In this document: in pieces, positions 60,901 through 64,000 of the stretch
Layout: each line of letters opens with the position of its first letter
Position numbering within the stretch: the stretch's first letter is position 1
NCBI GenBank assembly: GCA_027405735.1
Contig: JAPEHQ010000004.1
Location: 434,001 to 498,000, forward strand
From: Mucor racemosus
Lineage: Eukaryota > Mucoromycota > Mucoromycetes > Mucorales > Mucoraceae
Reading direction: 5' to 3'
Length of the DNA: 64,000 nucleotides
Notes under the pieces: model-generated
What the model was told of the DNA's origin: nothing
What the model saw: the letters and a program-made list of their open reading frames with translations, nothing else
Databases searched by the model: none
Made by a program: the position numbers and the translations under genes

Positions 60901-61330
60901 TATATTAACGGATATAGGGCCAAATTTTACCTCAAGATATGTCAAGTCTTTTCTTTTGCAAATTCATTGAAGACATCTAACAATTTCCAAATTTTGTCCT
61001 CAAACAAATGGGTTATTATGTGAAAAGATGGATGGCATCCTTGTGCAAGTATTATCAAAAATAGTCAGAAAAGAGTGCGAAGATGCGAAGAACTGGGATA
61101 CTAGAATACCTGCGATTTTAATGGCACTAAGAACGATGAAGAGTGAAGGCGCTGGGTTTACACCTGAGAAGTTATTGTTTGGATACAATTTGAGAACGCC
61201 TGGAAACTGGTTGGCCCCAAGAATCAATTATGTGGAAGGTGAACTAAATCAATAAATTGATAGAAGGATTGAAGAGATAGACGAAGAAATCAAAGAATAC
61301 AGAAAAAAAGCAAGAAAATTTTCCTGTTTC
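57978..61330 (+). pseudogene. Decayed retrotransposon Pol (PR-RT-RH-IN)
   Basis: The protease remnant is TTLDTGGAISVMS at 58390-58434, followed by an in-frame TAA. RT sequence follows with a deletion: AAFGFWKIPTHPDRIDKNGF, then EYLGVFVYT, where the YxDD box is lost. Good thumb/connection and RNase H sequence continues at 58766-59227 (LRLKLAKCQFCPDKVDYLGHE, LLGGVDYY, TCDASLQG) and TDHAALVF at 59392. Integrase remnants start near 60100 and are interrupted by a solo LTR. The core resumes with GCDAVGP, NLGYKYILVVIDYL and LTDIGPNF, then a degraded Glu region near 61000-61060. Several stops rule out function. Confidence 0.85.
60346..60721 (+). mobile_element. Solo LTR of family P inside the old integrase
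   Basis: 376 bp with TG...CA ends (TGATATATGAG...TTATAACA), flanked by the perfect 5 bp duplication ATAGG at 60341-60345 and 60722-60726. Removing it rejoins the integrase sequence PFLMIG-CDAVGP in frame. A reverse-complement relative is at 32275-32821. Confidence 0.9.
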
Positions 61331-62984
61331 TCATTACAGCTGCTTGGGATATTTAAACAGCCGCGTCCGGACTGTTCGGTAATTTTTTTTTAGAAATTTA
61401 CAGCTAGGAAATATTATTAGATTGCCGCGTCCGGAGATTGTTCCGCATTTTTTTGGAAGAGTGACCATGCGCAGAAATGTGAATCCATATTCAATTTATA
61501 ATGAAAAAAGCGTCCTTTTATAAAACCACAATCAGGAGTTATACTGTAAATGAGCCAAAAAAATTCTGTAAATCTAATTTTCTTTTAGTTTAATTCTTTT
61601 TTATTTGGCCTGAAAAAAGTAAATATGATAATAGTTCTACTTTTGATTAATACTATGATTCTTATACCATTTTATTAGGCTATCTTTATCTCATTAATGA
61701 AGCTTTTTGGTTCGTAGTCCTATAATAATTACAATACATGTTTATTAACAAATTTTTCACTACGTCAAAAACTAATACGGGGCCTTGATTGTCGATTTGA
61801 TTTCTTCAAAAAACACCCAGTGAGTAAATAATTTATATTGTTTTCTATGAATAGCAACTGACTTGATTCGTAGTATAGTGTAATGAGCCAAACATTATTT
61901 CAGTTTTATTCATGCAAAACCTTGCCTCATTCCTTATATAAATACTACAAGGAAATCATTACATGATTCCCTGTAGATTTATCTGTCTTCTTACACTCCC
62001 TTTACTTTTATTTATTCACTATAAAAAATATATAATTTACAAATAAGAACACCAACCTTCATCAATCCAGTGATCGCCAGTTTATAATGACAAGAGTAAT
62101 ATCTATAAGCATATTATCCACCTTTGTTGTTAGTCCAAAATTATAGATCATTACATATAGCCAAACCATACTGTATAAATGTCGTCTACGTAAGATAATA
62201 AATATTCTTTTATAATATCATCACCGTATTGAAACAAACTAATTTATAATTAGTTGGTCTTTATAAGCTTGCTGTATCTTCTCTGATAAATAAGCCATCA
62301 TTTGCTAAAACCAAAAAAAAAAAACCAAACCAACAAGACAATAAACACTACGGCGTAATGGGGTGCTCCATGGACGACCGATGCATTTGTCCATGTGGAG
62401 CGCTTCATAGAGTCATGAGATTATATACATGTCATCTATACACAAAATACAAGGTAGGTACAAAGCTGTAATATAAAGGTGTATAGTATATAGTAGGTAG
62501 AGATATTCACAAAAAAAAAAGTATAAAAAACAGTAGGAATTCGACTAGATAACGTTAGGATATTATTATAAAGTCAAATTCTACTTAAGGGCTTTTGTAA
62601 TAAATAAATGTCCTCATATATTTTACATCAGAGAGATTAGGTAAACATTCCTAGATCCATACATAGCCAATGATACCCCTTGTCAGATATAAGTCTTGAT
62701 AGTAGCCAATCGGTGTATTCATACAGTTCATGGGCCCTTGATCATAATAATGGTATGACTAGATCCACATTATTGATTGGCGTCTAACTATAAGCTGTTA
62801 GGGTCGAAGCTCGGTAGAAAGTTTATACGTATTAGTATGAACCAGCATATATCATTTAATAGTTTAATATCTATTCATGCTAGCTGTAATTAATTGAGAA
62901 TCAGATAGAATGGAGATCAATATAATAAATAAATATGTACATATTTCTCAAGATCTGTTCCTCTGTGAGACATTGATACTGTAT
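61331..62984. other. Region downstream of the old Ty3 relic
   Basis: No gene is seen. It contains two short related segments with ccgcgtccgga at 61363-61375 and 61426-61437, a short LTR-like repeat at 61879-61963 and a stem-loop at 62365-62401. Confidence 0.5.
61879..61963 (-). repeat. Short LTR-like repeat with perfect 8 bp inverted ends
   Basis: 85 bp beginning TGTAATGA and ending TCATTACA. In minus orientation it has TTATATAAGG and then AATAAAAC, the same layout as the 102 bp LTRs. The first 20 bases also resemble 32248-32268. No target duplication was seen. Confidence 0.5.
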
Positions 62985-64000
62985 CTGTCCAAAAATAGAA
63001 GGACTAATACCAGAATATAAGTGCACTGGCCTAAAATTATTGACTAAAACTTGACCTGAATTGATTGTAAAAAATTAAGCACATAAATCGAGATTTTAAT
63101 TTTTTGTATTGACAAGATGCAGTAGTTCCAACTGAAAGCTACTATGCGTTTTTTATTTCAGTAAAAAATATTGATTTTTCATTGAGATAATCAGTATAAC
63201 AGCTTGCTGTACAGCTAATAGCCTATGATAACTGAGTTCAAAAATTTATTTTAAAAAATGGACGAAAAATGATGAAAGAATCAAAATGGTCTAATTGCTC
63301 ATGAACTGCAAAGTAAGTCGACCTAGTATATTAGATAGCTTTTGTACAGTTTTGGATTCTGCATCCATCTAAATAAAATTCAGACAAACATTTCACATTA
63401 AATTTTGCTTAAAATACAATTAAAATTTTGTAGGTTTTTTGAAGATACACATAACTTTTTATAAACATATTTAAGATATAACTAATTGAGATGATGCGCA
63501 AAAGCATTATCTATTTACCGAGCTATTGTAAAGTTTTTAGCTGCATTTTTCGTAGAGAAAACGAGATTTTTGTCCAATTTTTTTCATATTCAGAATTTGG
63601 GATGAGGGTATATAAGGGAAAAATGGAAGCTAGAAACGGAGGTAACTTTTTGTACACATTTTTAAGGATATCTCCACGAAAAATCAATATTTTGAAAAAA
63701 ACTAAATTGGGTTTGAGAGAACTCAACAAGTTTGATGACACGAGTAAAAAAAAACTGCTGCTCAATTTAACGAATATTCTGAAATCTATTAGGAAAACAC
63801 CAAAAAAATAAAAAAAAAATAAAAGTGCTCAGAATTTTTTTATACTGAAATATGCTATAGAGTGCTTTAAAACAAGCAAAGTTTATTATTAGAAAGTGTT
63901 AGCATAGATTAATTTTTCTTGGAGATATGGAGCCTCAAAGTTTTCAATCCTTTAGCAATGAAATATGCGTAAAAATCTGAAACATTAGCGCTGAAAAATT
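62985..64000 (+). repeat. LIR copy E, running off the window
   Basis: Aligns with LIR-D and LIR-A left arm from ctgtccaaaaatagaaggac (equivalent to 40215) to the window end. It carries an intact ORF alpha relative at 63491-63811 (106 residues). The remainder lies outside the window. Confidence 0.85.
63491..63811 (+). CDS. LIR-borne ORF alpha, copy in LIR-E, 106 residues
   Basis: The protein keeps RVYKGKMEAR, LYTFLRISPRKINILKKTKL and a Lys-rich C-terminus in common with the 108-residue product of LIR-A, despite many nucleotide differences. No known domain. Coding status is uncertain. Confidence 0.3.
   Translation: MMRKSIIYLPSYCKVFSCIFRRENEIFVQFFSYSEFGMRVYKGKMEARNGGNFLYTFLRISPRKINILKKTKLGLRELNKFDDTSKKKLLLNLTNILKSIRKTPKK

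Larger units (their letters stand above)
48985..61330 (+). mobile_element. Old Ty3/gypsy relic, split by a nested LIR pair and a solo LTR
   Basis: Gag-like sequence on the left and protease, RT, RNase H and integrase sequence on the right are in the correct order on one strand. They are separated by the inverted-repeat segment 50634-57977. Many stops and frameshifts show it is dead. Its own LTRs were not identified. Confidence 0.8.

Overview
The window is AT-rich DNA from a filamentous fungus, most likely an early-diverging (Mucoromycota-type) species. This is inferred from many 50-70 bp GT-AG introns, compact genes, a Mucorales-style F-box family relic, a Zn2Cys6 regulator and a Mei2-like protein. 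No strain or species can be named from the sequence alone.

Host genes lie in three islands. Island 1 (1-1953) is a 5'-truncated UPF0658 Golgi membrane protein gene facing a PWI/RS splicing factor (SRRM1/SRm160 type), with stop codons only 10 bp apart. Island 2 (15251-29962) holds a homeobox gene, a Mei2-like RNA-binding protein with an apparent frameshift near its start, a Zn2Cys6 regulator divergent from a phosphatidylinositol 4-kinase beta (Pik1 type), and a ten-exon aldo-keto reductase. Island 3 (42224-47164) is a broken NDUFAF7-type complex I assembly gene followed by an intact OPT oligopeptide transporter. Two identical tRNA-Glu(UUC) genes lie at 37465 and 47670.

The rest is a repeat landscape. 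Its dominant component is a family, called LIR here, of arms about 1.3-1.8 kb long that often lie in inverted pairs. Pair A (3826-9910 and 11711-13517) is nearly identical between arms, and its left arm is split by an apparently intact Ty3-type retrotransposon (4434-9004) with 102 bp LTRs. The other arm still shows the empty target site. Further LIR copies are B (30075), C (33430), D (39430) and E (62985). A distant inverted pair (50634-51665 and 56955-57977) encloses a decayed F-box gene and sits inside an older Ty3 relic whose gag is at 48985-50640 and pol at 58190-61330. Other insertions include two 148 bp CACTA-like MITEs with 3 bp target duplications, a 376 bp solo LTR inside the old integrase, a 289 bp solo LTR 10 bp upstream of each tRNA-Glu gene, and several short solo-LTR-like repeats.

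The housekeeping genes do not form one pathway. The window is best read as ordinary fungal gene islands embedded in nested transposable elements. The inverted repeats could form long hairpin transcripts, but nothing in the sequence proves that they do.
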